Positions 37,987 to 46,425 of a stretch of DNA of 64,000 nucleotides are shown in pieces (positions within the stretch are counted from its first letter, which is position 1; every line of letters begins with the position of its first letter). The translations under genes and the position numbers were made by a program. The stretch covers positions 1,054,001 to 1,118,000 of the forward strand of contig NZ_JAUSSG010000001.1 in assembly GCF_030812215.1 (NCBI RefSeq). The letters run 5' to 3'. The notes beneath the pieces were generated by a model. The model was not told the DNA's origin, did not search any database, and saw nothing but the letters and a program-made list of their open reading frames with translations. Source of the DNA: Variovorax boronicumulans (lineage in GTDB: Bacteria > Pseudomonadota > Gammaproteobacteria > Burkholderiales > Burkholderiaceae_C).

Positions 37987-38364
37987 ATGCTGCTGAACGC
38001 CTTCGTCATCTGCCTCGCCGCCTGCATAGGCGCCCTCCTGCGCTGGGGCTTCGCGCTCTGGCTCAACCCGGGCAGCGTGATCCCCTGGGGCACCCTCGCG
38101 GTCAACCTCATCGGCGGTTACCTGATCGGCGTGGCCATCGGCTTCTTCAACGGCCTGCCCGACATCGACCCCGCGTGGCGGCTCATGGTCATCACCGGCT
38201 TCCTTGGCACGCTCACCACCTTCTCCAGTTTCTCGGCCGAAGTCGTCGGCATGCTCACAGGGGGCCGGTTCGGCCTCGCGCTGGGCACGATCGCGCTGCA
38301 CCTGGGCGGGTCGCTCTGCATGACCTGGCTCGGCCTGCGCACCGTGCAGGCGTTCTCCGGCTGA
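37987..38364 (+). CDS. crcB: Fluoride channel CrcB (Fluc)
   Basis: A 125-residue membrane protein of the dual-topology fluoride exporter family that lowers cytoplasmic fluoride. Four helices are visible, with the motifs [23 protein letters not shown] (the conserved Asn) and [15 protein letters not shown] (the Phe-box region with TTFSSF). It is a single gene of typical length, so it should form a homodimer. No fluoride riboswitch was recognised in the 26-base gap upstream. It follows the TRAP genes closely but is probably functionally independent. Confidence 0.93.
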   Translation: MLLNAFVICLAACIGALLRWGFALWLNPGSVIPWGTLAVNLIGGYLIGVAIGFFNGLPDIDPAWRLMVITGFLGTLTTFSSFSAEVVGMLTGGRFGLALGTIALHLGGSLCMTWLGLRTVQAFSG

Positions 38365-38442
38365 AACACCGCGAAAAACCGCCCTATGTCCTGCGGTTAT
38401 AGATAGGGGTCGCCAAAGGGTCGGTCGATAGAATCGCCCCCA

Positions 38443-41385
38443 ATGCCCCTGGTCTTTCTCGTCGCACTCCCCTTCATCGCCAGCGTGCTGGCCGCGTTGA
38501 TGCCGTCCAACGCGCGAAACAGGGAGTCGACCCTCGCGGGCCTCGTCGCACTGGGCTGCGCCATCCAGGTTGCATGGTTCTTTCCGCAGATCGCCCACGG
38601 CAATGTGCTGCGGCAAGAAATCGAATGGCTCCCCGCACTCGGCCTGAACCTCGTGTTCCGCATGGACGGCTTCGCGTGGCTCTTCTGCATGCTGGTGCTG
38701 GGAATCGGGGCGCTGGTGGTGCTCTATGCGCGCTACTACATGTCGGCCTCCGACCCGGTGCCGCGCTTCTTCTCGTTCTTCCTCGCGTTCATGGGCGCAA
38801 TGATGGGCGTTGTGCTCTCTGGCAACCTGATCCAGATGGTGCTGTTCTGGGAGCTCACCAGCCTGTTCTCCTTCCTGCTGATCGGCTACTGGCACCACCG
38901 GCGCGATGCGCGGCGCGGCGCGCGCATGGCGCTCACGGTCACCGGCGCGGGCGGCCTGTGCCTGCTGGCCGGCGTGCTGGTGCTGGGCCGCATCACCGGC
39001 AGCTACGAGCTCGACGTGGTGCTGGCCTCGGGCGACCTGATCCGCGCGCACGCGCTCTACCCGGTGGCGCTGGTGCTGGTGCTGCTCGGCGCCTTCACCA
39101 AGAGCGCGCAGTTCCCGTTCCACTTCTGGCTGCCGCGCGCCATGGCCGCGCCCACGCCCGTCTCGGCCTACCTGCACTCGGCCACGATGGTGAAGCTGGG
39201 CGTGTTCCTCATGGCGCGGCTGTGGCCCGTGCTCTCGGGCACCGAGCAGTGGTTCTGGCTGGTGGGCGGCGCGGGCGCGATCACGCTGCTGCTCGGCGGC
39301 TTCATCGCGATGTTCCAGCGCGACCTGAAGGCGCTCCTGGCCTACTCGACCATCTCCCACCTCGGCCTCATCACGCTGCTGCTGGGCCTGAACAGCCCGC
39401 TCGCGGCGGTGGCGGCGGTGTTCCACGTCATGAACCACGCGACCTTCAAGGCCTCGCTGTTCATGGCGGCCGGCATCATCGACCACGAGACCGGCACGCG
39501 CGACATCCGCAAGCTGAGCGGCCTGATGCGGCTCATGCCCATCACCGGCACGCTGGCCATCATCGCCAGCGCCTCGATGGCCGGCGTACCGCTGCTCAAC
39601 GGCTTTCTCTCGAAGGAAATGTTCTTCGCCGAGACGGTGTTCATCCAGTCCACGCCCTGGGTCGATTTCAGCCTGCCGGTCATCGCGACCATCGCGGGCA
39701 TCTTCAGCGTGGCGTATTCGGCGCGCTTCGTGTTCGACGTGTTCTTCGGCCCGCCCTGTGGCGACGAGGTGCCCAAGCACCCGCACGAGCCGCCGCACTG
39801 GATGCGCGTGCCGGTCGAATTGCTGGTGCTGGTGTGCCTGGTGGTGGGCGTGGTGCCGGCCTGGTCGGTCGGTCCGCTGCTCGCCGCGGCCGCCACGCCG
39901 GTGGTCGGCGGCACGCTGCCCGAATACAGCCTGGCCGTGTGGCACGGCTTCAACCTGCCGCTCGTGATGAGCTTCGTGGCGCTCGCGGGCGGCGCGGCGC
40001 TCTACCTGCTGCAGCGCCGCCGCCGCGCGGGTGGCGGCCTGGAGCACACGCCGCTCCTGCACCGCTTCGACGGCCAGGTCATCTTCGAGCACCTGCTTGC
40101 GCTCCTGAGCGAAGCCGGCCGACGCAGCCGCCGCCTCTTCGGCACGCGCCGCATGCAGACCCAGCTCCTGCTGCTGGTGGTTGTGGCGGTGGCCGGCGCC
40201 TTCGCCGCGCTGATGCAGACGCCCGCGGGCACCGGCGCGCGCGAGCTGCTGCCGTTCTCGCCGATGTTCGCCATGACCTGGCTGATCGGCGGCGTCTGCG
40301 CCATCGCCGCGGCGTGGCAGGCCAAGTTCCACCGCCTCGCCGCGTTGATGCTGGCCGCGGGCGCGGGCCTGGTCTCGTGCGTGACCTACATCTGGTTCTC
40401 GGCACCTGACCTCGCGCTCACGCAACTGGTGGTCGAGGCGGTGACCACGGTGCTGATCCTCCTGGGCCTGCGCTGGCTGCCGATGCGCAGCAAGGATGCG
40501 GTGCAGACCGCGCGCGCCCGCCTTCGCCCCTGGGGCCGGCGCGGACGCGACCTGCTGGTGGCCATCGCGGCCGGCGGCGGCATGGCGGCCCTGGCCTGGG
40601 CCATGATGACGCGCACCTTCCCCGAGAGCATCTCGCCCTTCTTCCTGGAGCGCGCACTCACCGAGGGCGGCGGCACCAACGTGGTCAACGTGATGCTGGT
40701 CGACTTCCGCGGCTTCGACACCTTCGGCGAGATCACCGTGCTGGGCGTGGTCGCGCTCACCGTGTATGCGCTGCTGCGGCGCTTCCGCCCGGCCATCGAG
40801 TCGATGGCGCTGCCGCCGCAGCAGCGCGCGCAGTCCGACGACGGCAGCAGCGATTTGCTGAACCCGCGCCGCGCCAAGGACACCGCCGTGGGTTACCTCA
40901 TGGTGCCGGCCGTGCTGGTGCGCTTGCTGCTGCCGCTGTCGGTGCTGGTGTCGGTCTACTTCTTCATGCGCGGCCACAACGCGCCGGGCGGCGGCTTCGT
41001 CGCGGGACTGGTGATGTCGGTGGCGCTGGTGCTGCAGTTCATCGTCTCGGGCACCGAATGGGTCGAGGAGCACCTGCGCATCTACCCGCGCCGCTGGATC
41101 GCCATCGGCCTCCTGTTCGCGCTCGCCACCGGCAGCGGCGCGGTGTTCTTCGGCTATCCCTTCCTGACCACGCACACCGCGCACCTGCACCTGCCGGTGC
41201 TCGGCGACATCCACGTGCCCAGCGCCCTCTTCTTCGACATCGGCGTGTTCGCGCTGGTGCTCGGCGCCACCATGCTGATCCTCACCGCGCTGGCCCACCA
41301 GTCCATCCGCAGCCACCGCTGGGCCGACGAACAGGCCGAGAAAGAAGCGCAGGCCGAATCCGAAGCCGTGGAGGGAGCGCACTGA
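38443..41385 (+). CDS. mrpA: Mrp-type cation/proton antiporter subunit AB (fused MrpA and MrpB)
   Basis: A 980-residue membrane protein, the largest subunit of the multi-subunit Na+(K+)/H+ antiporter. The first two thirds are the MrpA/NuoL-like core: FWELTSLFSFLLIGYW, the key Lys in GAFTKSAQFPFHFWLPRAM, and HLGLITLLLGL. From about residue 810 an MrpB-like domain follows (VSVYFFMRGHNAPGGGFVAG), fused as in PhaAB of rhizobia and in group 2 systems. The C-terminus is acidic. The stop overlaps the mrpC start (TGATG). These systems support pH and sodium or potassium tolerance. Confidence 0.93.
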   Translation: MPLVFLVALPFIASVLAALMPSNARNRESTLAGLVALGCAIQVAWFFPQIAHGNVLRQEIEWLPALGLNLVFRMDGFAWLFCMLVLGIGALVVLYARYYMSASDPVPRFFSFFLAFMGAMMGVVLSGNLIQMVLFWELTSLFSFLLIGYWHHRRDARRGARMALTVTGAGGLCLLAGVLVLGRITGSYELDVVLASGDLIRAHALYPVALVLVLLGAFTKSAQFPFHFWLPRAMAAPTPVSAYLHSATMVKLGVFLMARLWPVLSGTEQWFWLVGGAGAITLLLGGFIAMFQRDLKALLAYSTISHLGLITLLLGLNSPLAAVAAVFHVMNHATFKASLFMAAGIIDHETGTRDIRKLSGLMRLMPITGTLAIIASASMAGVPLLNGFLSKEMFFAETVFIQSTPWVDFSLPVIATIAGIFSVAYSARFVFDVFFGPPCGDEVPKHPHEPPHWMRVPVELLVLVCLVVGVVPAWSVGPLLAAAATPVVGGTLPEYSLAVWHGFNLPLVMSFVALAGGAALYLLQRRRRAGGGLEHTPLLHRFDGQVIFEHLLALLSEAGRRSRRLFGTRRMQTQLLLLVVVAVAGAFAALMQTPAGTGARELLPFSPMFAMTWLIGGVCAIAAAWQAKFHRLAALMLAAGAGLVSCVTYIWFSAPDLALTQLVVEAVTTVLILLGLRWLPMRSKDAVQTARARLRPWGRRGRDLLVAIAAGGGMAALAWAMMTRTFPESISPFFLERALTEGGGTNVVNVMLVDFRGFDTFGEITVLGVVALTVYALLRRFRPAIESMALPPQQRAQSDDGSSDLLNPRRAKDTAVGYLMVPAVLVRLLLPLSVLVSVYFFMRGHNAPGGGFVAGLVMSVALVLQFIVSGTEWVEEHLRIYPRRWIAIGLLFALATGSGAVFFGYPFLTTHTAHLHLPVLGDIHVPSALFFDIGVFALVLGATMLILTALAHQSIRSHRWADEQAEKEAQAESEAVEGAH

Positions 41386-41747
41386 TGGAAATCGTGCTTG
41401 CCCTCGCCATCGGCGTGCTCACCGGCTCGGGCGTCTACCTGCTGCTGCGTCCGCGCACCTTCCAGGTGATCATGGGCCTCACGCTCATCTCGTACGCGGT
41501 CAACCTCTTCATCTTCAGCATGGGCCGGCTCAAGGTCGACAGCGAGCCGGTGCTGATCCCCGGCTTCGCGGCCACGCTCGCCAACACCGCCGACCCGATG
41601 CCGCAGGCGCTGGTGCTCACCGCCATCGTCATCGGCTTCGCGATGACCGCCCTGTTCCTCGTGGTGCTGCTGGCCTCCCGCGGGCTGACGGGCACCGACC
41701 ATGTGGACGGCGAAGAACGCCAGGAACAGGAAGAGGCGCGCGAATGA
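41385..41747 (+). CDS. mrpC: Mrp-type antiporter subunit C (NuoK-like)
   Basis: A 120-residue membrane subunit homologous to NuoK, with three helices. It shows GSGVYLLLRPRTFQVIMGLTL, then SYAVNLFIFSMG with the conserved residues of the MrpC/NuoK pore. ADPMPQALVLTAIVIGFAMTA is the family signature near the end. The start overlaps the stop of the AB gene, and its end overlaps mrpD by four bases (ATGA). The short charged tail EERQEQEEARE faces the cytoplasm. Confidence 0.93.
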   Translation: MEIVLALAIGVLTGSGVYLLLRPRTFQVIMGLTLISYAVNLFIFSMGRLKVDSEPVLIPGFAATLANTADPMPQALVLTAIVIGFAMTALFLVVLLASRGLTGTDHVDGEERQEQEEARE

Positions 41748-43453
41748 GCGAACTCTTCCGCCTGCTCGACCAGTTCCTCGAATTCAGCATGCCGCACCTG
41801 GTGGCGGTGCCGATCCTCGTGCCGATGCTCACCGCCGCGCTGATGCTGCTGCTGGGCGAGAACCGGCGCCGCGCCAAGTCGTTCCTGAGCGTGGTCTCGG
41901 GCCTGGTGGGCCTTCTGGCCGCGCTCGCGCTGCTGCGCTGGGTGAACGCAGCCGACACCGGCGGCGGGCCGGGCTCCATCGGCGTCTACCTGCCCGGCAA
42001 CTGGCGCGCGCCCTTCGGCATCGTGCTGGTGGCCGACCGGCTCTCCACCATGATGGTGGCGCTCACCGGCGTGGTCGCCTTCGCCGCGTCCATCTACTCC
42101 ACCTCGCGCTGGGACCGTGCGGGCGTGCACTTCCATCCGCTGCTGCAGCTGCAGCTCATGGGGCTGAACGGCGCCTTTCTCACAGGTGACCTGTTCAACC
42201 TGTTCGTGTTCTTCGAGGTGATGCTGGCCGCCTCCTACGGACTGCTGCTGCACGGCTCGGGGCGGCTGCGGGTGCAGGCCGGCCTGCACTACATCGCGAT
42301 CAACCTGGCGGCCTCGTCGCTGTTCCTCATCGGCGCGTCGATGCTCTACGGCGCCACCGGCACGCTGAACATGGCCGACCTGGGGCTGCGCATCGCCCAA
42401 CTGGCGCCGGCCGACCGCGGCCTGGTGCATGCGGCCGCCGCCATCCTCTTCACCGCCTTCTTCGCCAAGGCCGGCGCGTGGCCGCTGAACTTCTGGCTGG
42501 TGCCGGCCTACAGCGCGGCGGTGTCGCCGGTGGGGGCTGTGTTCGCGCTGCTCACCAAGCTGGGCGTCTACACCGTGCTGCGCCTGTGGACCGTGCTCTT
42601 CGCGCCCGACACCGGCGACTCCGCGGCGTTCGGCCAGGTGGTGCTGATCGGCGCGGGCATCGCCACGCTGTTCGTCGCCGCCATCGGCATCGTCGGCACG
42701 CAGCGCCTGTCGAACCTCGCGGGCTTCAGCGTGCTGATCTCGGCCGGCACGCTGCTCGCGGCGGTGGGGCTGGGCCAACCGGCGGTCTGGGCCGGCGCGC
42801 TGTTCTACCTCTTGAGTTCGACGCTCGCGGTAAGCGCCTTCTTCCTCCTCACCGACATGATCGAGCGCTGGCGCAACGCCGGCATGAGCGTGGCACCGCA
42901 CGAGGCCGCGGGCAACGCGCCTTTCCTGGCGGAAGACCTGCGTGCGCTCGACGACGTGAATCTGGACGACAACGCGCAGGCACTCTACGGTCGCGCCATT
43001 CCGGCCGGCGTCGCCTTCCTCGGCCTGAGCTTCATGATCTGCACGCTGCTGCTCACCGGGCTGCCGCCGCTGTCGGGCTTCGTCGGCAAGTTCGCGATGC
43101 TCTCGGGGCTCATGGGCGGCAGCGCGGCGATCACCGTCGCGGGCTGGACCTTCCTCGTGCTGCTGATCGCCTCGGGCTTCCTCGCGCTGATCGCGCTGAC
43201 GCGCACCGGCATCCGCCACTTCTGGACCCAGCCGCACGGGAACCTGCCCTCGCTGCCCGCCGTCGAGGTGCTGCCCGTGGCCGCCCTGATCGCCGCGTGC
43301 ATCGCGCTCACCGTCTGGGCGGAGCCGGTCATGCGCCATGCGATGGCCACCGCCGAGGGCTTGCGAACGGCCGGCGCCTACCGCGAAGCGGTGATGAGCG
43401 CGCGGCAGGTGCCGAATCCGCCGAAGGCCGATGCGAAAGGCACCTCGCCATGA
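41744..43453 (+). CDS. mrpD: Mrp-type antiporter subunit D (NuoN/M-like)
   Basis: A 569-residue membrane protein homologous to the proton-pumping NuoM/N subunits. The core features are the conserved Glu in LFVFFEVMLAASYGLLLHG and the Lys in FFAKAGAWPLNFWLVPAY. GLPPLSGFVGKFAML follows near the end. It has about 14 helices. Its start overlaps mrpC and its end overlaps mrpE (ATGA each), supporting a tightly coupled operon. A short non-membrane tail of about 40 residues follows the last helix. Confidence 0.94.
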   Translation: MSELFRLLDQFLEFSMPHLVAVPILVPMLTAALMLLLGENRRRAKSFLSVVSGLVGLLAALALLRWVNAADTGGGPGSIGVYLPGNWRAPFGIVLVADRLSTMMVALTGVVAFAASIYSTSRWDRAGVHFHPLLQLQLMGLNGAFLTGDLFNLFVFFEVMLAASYGLLLHGSGRLRVQAGLHYIAINLAASSLFLIGASMLYGATGTLNMADLGLRIAQLAPADRGLVHAAAAILFTAFFAKAGAWPLNFWLVPAYSAAVSPVGAVFALLTKLGVYTVLRLWTVLFAPDTGDSAAFGQVVLIGAGIATLFVAAIGIVGTQRLSNLAGFSVLISAGTLLAAVGLGQPAVWAGALFYLLSSTLAVSAFFLLTDMIERWRNAGMSVAPHEAAGNAPFLAEDLRALDDVNLDDNAQALYGRAIPAGVAFLGLSFMICTLLLTGLPPLSGFVGKFAMLSGLMGGSAAITVAGWTFLVLLIASGFLALIALTRTGIRHFWTQPHGNLPSLPAVEVLPVAALIAACIALTVWAEPVMRHAMATAEGLRTAGAYREAVMSARQVPNPPKADAKGTSP

Positions 43454-43941
43454 AACGCCTGATTCCTTCGCCGCCGCTGTCGTTCGCGCTCTTCATCGTC
43501 TGGCTGCTGCTCAACCAGTCGGTCGAAGCCAGCACGCTGGCGTCCGGCGTGCTGCTGGCCATCGCCGTACCGTTGCTGACCAAGAGCCTCAGGCCGGCCA
43601 CGGTGCGCATGCGTCGCCCGGGCGTGGCGCTGCGGCTCTGGCTGGTCGTGCTGTACGACATGTCGCATTCAGTGTTCGCAGTGACGCGGGCGCTGCTCAG
43701 CCGGCGCAGCGAGAACATCCGGTCGAAGTTCGTCTCCGTACCGCTGGACATGCGCGACCCCAACGGCCTCGCGGTGCTCGCCATGATCATGTGCCTCACC
43801 CCCGGCACCGCCTGGGGCGAGGTCGCTTTCGACCGCAGCGTGCTGCTGATCCATGTGTTCGACCTGGAGGACGAAGCCGCCTTCATCGCGCAGATCAAGA
43901 CCCGCTACGAACGTCCGCTGATGGAGATCTTCGAATCATGA
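43450..43941 (+). CDS. mrpE: Mrp-type antiporter subunit E
   Basis: A 163-residue subunit with two or three N-terminal helices (FALFIVWLLLNQSVEAS and LASGVLLAIAVPLL) and a cytoplasmic alpha/beta domain. The family motif around PLDMRDPNGLAVLAMIMCLTPGTAWGEV is diagnostic of MrpE (shown here in parts: LAMIMCLTPGT). The start overlaps mrpD by four bases, and the stop overlaps mrpF by four. Confidence 0.93.
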   Translation: MKRLIPSPPLSFALFIVWLLLNQSVEASTLASGVLLAIAVPLLTKSLRPATVRMRRPGVALRLWLVVLYDMSHSVFAVTRALLSRRSENIRSKFVSVPLDMRDPNGLAVLAMIMCLTPGTAWGEVAFDRSVLLIHVFDLEDEAAFIAQIKTRYERPLMEIFES

Positions 43942-44216
43942 CGCCCATCCTCTTCTGGTCGCTCAAGTTCGCGCTGTTCCTGCTGGCGGTGGCGATGCTC
44001 TGCGCCGTCGCCCGCCTCCTGATCGGCCCCTCCGCGCAAGACCGCGTGATGGCGCTGGACTGCCTCTACATCAACGGCATGCTGATGATGCTGGTGCTGG
44101 GCATCGTCTACGCGAGCGATGTGTACTTCGGCGCCGCCATGCTGATCGCGCTGTTTGGCTTCGTCAGCTCGACGGTGATGGCCAAGTTCCTGCTGCGCGG
44201 GGAGGTGATCGAATGA
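43938..44216 (+). CDS. mrpF: Mrp-type antiporter subunit F
   Basis: A 92-residue membrane subunit with three helices. It carries the MrpF signature RLLIGPSAQDRVMALDCL and an LIALFGFVSSTVMAKFL helix near the end. It starts within the mrpE stop (ATGA). Its own stop is overlapped by an ATG that opens a 22-codon ORF ahead of mrpG. Confidence 0.93.
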   Translation: MTPILFWSLKFALFLLAVAMLCAVARLLIGPSAQDRVMALDCLYINGMLMMLVLGIVYASDVYFGAAMLIALFGFVSSTVMAKFLLRGEVIE

Positions 44217-44281
44217 GCGCCGCGCCGGGCCGCCCCAAGCAAGCTCGCCCCGCAGTGCGAAGCACGGAGGTACGCCAGTGA
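44213..44281 (+). CDS. 22-codon linker ORF between mrpF and mrpG
   Basis: A short ORF encoding 22 residues (MSAAPGRPKQ... ending EVRQ). It begins in an ATGA overlap with the mrpF stop and ends in a GTGA overlap with the mrpG start, exactly like the real genes of this operon. Its interior (CCGGGCCGCCCC...) looks like an inserted intergenic element rather than a conserved protein. The ribosome site of mrpG (GGAGG at 44267-44271) lies within it. It may serve only to carry ribosomes from mrpF to mrpG. Confidence 0.35.
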   Translation: MSAAPGRPKQARPAVRSTEVRQ

Positions 44282-44670
44282 CCGATTCTGTTCTGGGCCC
44301 CCTGCCCCTGTGGGCCGAAATCGTCACCGCCGTGTTCGTGGTGTTGGGCGCCGCCTTCGCGGCCATCGGCTCCTTCGGCCTGGTGCGGCTGCCGACCTTC
44401 TTTCGCCGCATCCATGCACCCACGCTGGGCGCCACCGGCGGCGTGTGGTCGATGACGGTTGCCACCATCGTCTACTTCTCGGTGCAGAGCCACGGCATCT
44501 TCCTGCACGCGGCGCTGATCGTGTTGTTCGTGGCGCTCACCACGCCGGTCACCACCATCTTCCTGATGCGGGCGGCGCTGTTTCGCGAGCGGCAAAGGAG
44601 CGGCGACGTGCCCGCTGCGGCGCAGTCGGACCAGGCGCCGATCCCCAAGCGGATGGCCGAGGAAGAGTAG
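44278..44670 (+). CDS. mrpG: Mrp-type antiporter subunit G
   Basis: A 130-residue membrane subunit, the last of the Mrp operon. Three helices are visible (IVTAVFVVLGAAFAAIGSFG; TVATIVYFSV; LIVLFVALTTPVTTIFLMRA), with the signature GLVRLPTFFRRIHAPTLGAT. It has a GTG start at 44278 with a good GGAGG site 7 bases upstream. The tail (about 103-130) is hydrophilic and Ala/Glu-rich. The convergent cox operon ends 39 bases beyond its stop. Confidence 0.93.
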   Translation: MTDSVLGPLPLWAEIVTAVFVVLGAAFAAIGSFGLVRLPTFFRRIHAPTLGATGGVWSMTVATIVYFSVQSHGIFLHAALIVLFVALTTPVTTIFLMRAALFRERQRSGDVPAAAQSDQAPIPKRMAEEE

Positions 44671-44709
44671 AAAAAGCAAGGGTCGGCGGGCCCGCGGCCA
44701 GCGCCATCC

Positions 44710-45723
44710 TCAGGCGGCCAGGCGTTCCTTGGCGCGCGCCACTTCCATCTCGCGCGGCAACGGCACCGTGTTCTTCACCGCAAGGATCTCTGCCATCACG
44801 CTCACCGCGATCTCCGGCGGCGTCTTGCTGCCGATGTAGATGCCGATCGGGCCGCGCAGGCGCGCGAGCGATTCGTCGGTCTGGTCGAAGTGCTCGATCA
44901 TGCGGTCGCGCCGCGCCTCGGCGTTGCGGCGCGAGCCGATGGCGCCCACGTAGAACGCCTCGCTCTGCAAGGCTTCGAGCAGCGCAAGGTCGTCGAGCTT
45001 CGGATCGTGCGTGAGCGCGACCACGCAGCTGCGGCGGTCGGGCCGAAAGGCCAGCACCGCGTCGTCGGGCATCTCGGTGGTGATCGTCACGCCCGGCAGC
45101 GACCACGCGGTGCGGTATTCGGCGCGCGGGTCGCACAACGTCACCGCGAAGCCGCTGAACTTGGCCATCGTCGCGAGGTATTCGGCGAGCTGGCCGGCGC
45201 CGATGAGCAGCATGCGGTACTCGGGGCCGAAGGTATTCGTGAGCTCTGTGTCGTCCACCTTGAGCTCGTCCGGTGCGGTCGCTTCGGTGAGCTTCACCGC
45301 GCCGGTCGCGAGCGTCACGGTGCGCTGCATGAGCCGGCCTTTTTCGAGTTCGGCCACGAGCGTGTCGAGCGCGGCGGCATCGGGGTCGTATTCGAGCAGC
45401 AGTTCGAGCGTGCCGCCGCACGGCAGGCCGAAACGATGCGCCTCGTCGGCGGTGATGCCGTATTTCACGAGCGCGGGCGGCGTGCCCAGCGGCACGTCTT
45501 CGCCGTTGCCGTGCGCGTGGCTGTAGCGCGCGATCAGGTCGTCCTCGATGCAGCCGCCCGAGACCGAACCGACCACCGCGCCGTCGTCCGCCAACGCCAT
45601 GATCGAGCCGACCGGCCGGGGCGACGAGCCCCAGGTGCGCACCACCGTGGTCAGGAGCGCGCGCTTGCCCGCCTGCCGCCAGTCGCGCAGCGTGCGAAGC
45701 ACCATGACGTCGAGGTTTTCCAT
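44710..45723 (-). CDS. XdhC/CoxI family protein (molybdenum hydroxylase maturation)
   Basis: A 337-residue cytoplasmic protein of the XdhC/CoxI family, which binds molybdenum cofactor and helps sulfurate and insert it into molybdenum hydroxylases. An N-terminal XdhC domain (VVRTWGSSPRPVGSIM, then GSVSGGCIEDDL with the conserved Cys) is joined to a C-terminal Rossmann domain (LLIGAGQLAEYLATMA; GAIGSRRNAEARRDR; GPIGIYIGSKTPPEIAVSV). It is the last gene of the minus-strand cox operon, 14 bases after coxG. Its presence supports a working molybdenum enzyme encoded by coxSLM. Confidence 0.92.
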   Translation of the reverse strand: MENLDVMVLRTLRDWRQAGKRALLTTVVRTWGSSPRPVGSIMALADDGAVVGSVSGGCIEDDLIARYSHAHGNGEDVPLGTPPALVKYGITADEAHRFGLPCGGTLELLLEYDPDAAALDTLVAELEKGRLMQRTVTLATGAVKLTEATAPDELKVDDTELTNTFGPEYRMLLIGAGQLAEYLATMAKFSGFAVTLCDPRAEYRTAWSLPGVTITTEMPDDAVLAFRPDRRSCVVALTHDPKLDDLALLEALQSEAFYVGAIGSRRNAEARRDRMIEHFDQTDESLARLRGPIGIYIGSKTPPEIAVSVMAEILAVKNTVPLPREMEVARAKERLAA

Positions 45724-45737
45724 GGCCGCGTTCGTCT

Positions 45738-46397
45738 TCAGTTCGTCGTATCGCCTGGCGCGGCGGGAGCGTCCTTGTCGTCCTTCTTGCCGAGGCCGAT
45801 CTTCTTCATGAGGCCGGACATCACGCCGGCCTTCTCGGCGGGCGCGTCGGACGTTTCCACGGCGGCGGCGGGCGGCGGGCCGTAGCGACTTTGCATTTCG
45901 GCTTCGAAGCGCTTGAAGAAATCGTCGGCGGTCGACTTGGCGGCCCCGTCGATCAGGCGCTGGCCCAACTGGGCGATCTTTCCGCCGACCTGCGCCTGCA
46001 CGGTGTAATCGAGTTCGCAGCCGGCCGGAGCCGGGCCCGCCGCGGGGGTTGCGCCGTCGGCAGGCGCGGCATCCGCAACAGCCGCTTCGTCTGCGCCGGC
46101 CACCGGCTTGAGCGTCACGCTCGAAGAGCCCTTCGCAAACCCCGCCACACCGCCCTGCCCTTCGAAGGTGAGCTTGTAGCCATCGGGCGCCACGATGTCC
46201 GACAGCACCACCTTGCCGCTGAACTTGGCCGACACCGGCCCGATCTTGAGGGCGAGTCCCACGCTGTACTGGTTGTCGCCGGTGAGCTCGAACTTGTCGC
46301 AGCCGGGAATGCACTTCTTGAGCGTTTCGGGGTCGTTGAGCGCTTCCCAGGCCTGTTGTTGGGTGATGCCGAGGCGGCGGTTTCCGAGCATTTCCAT
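45738..46397 (-). CDS. coxG: CoxG, SRPBCC-fold subunit G of the CO dehydrogenase family
   Basis: A 219-residue protein with the SRPBCC (START-like) fold of the CoxG family (about 1-170). It opens MEMLGNRRLGITQQQAWEAL and shows the DPETLKKCIPGCDKFEL motif. An Ala/Pro-rich insert lies at about 105-125. A C-terminal stretch with GVMSGLMKKIGLGKKDDKD resembles the membrane-anchoring tails of relatives. CoxG is thought to recruit or anchor the enzyme at the membrane, possibly by binding menaquinone or other lipids in some bacteria. It lies between coxE and the XdhC gene. Confidence 0.92.
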   Translation of the reverse strand: MEMLGNRRLGITQQQAWEALNDPETLKKCIPGCDKFELTGDNQYSVGLALKIGPVSAKFSGKVVLSDIVAPDGYKLTFEGQGGVAGFAKGSSSVTLKPVAGADEAAVADAAPADGATPAAGPAPAGCELDYTVQAQVGGKIAQLGQRLIDGAAKSTADDFFKRFEAEMQSRYGPPPAAAVETSDAPAEKAGVMSGLMKKIGLGKKDDKDAPAAPGDTTN

Positions 46398-46425
46398 GGT
46401 GGTTCTTCCTTGTTGTCTTCTGGCC

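Noticed and set aside
37606..41382. 1258-residue minus-strand ORF opposite the TRAP permease, crcB and mrpA genes
   Set aside because: It is a shadow of high-GC coding genes: its composition is rich in His, Arg, Gln and Ala with no family motif, and the plus strand is clearly coding.
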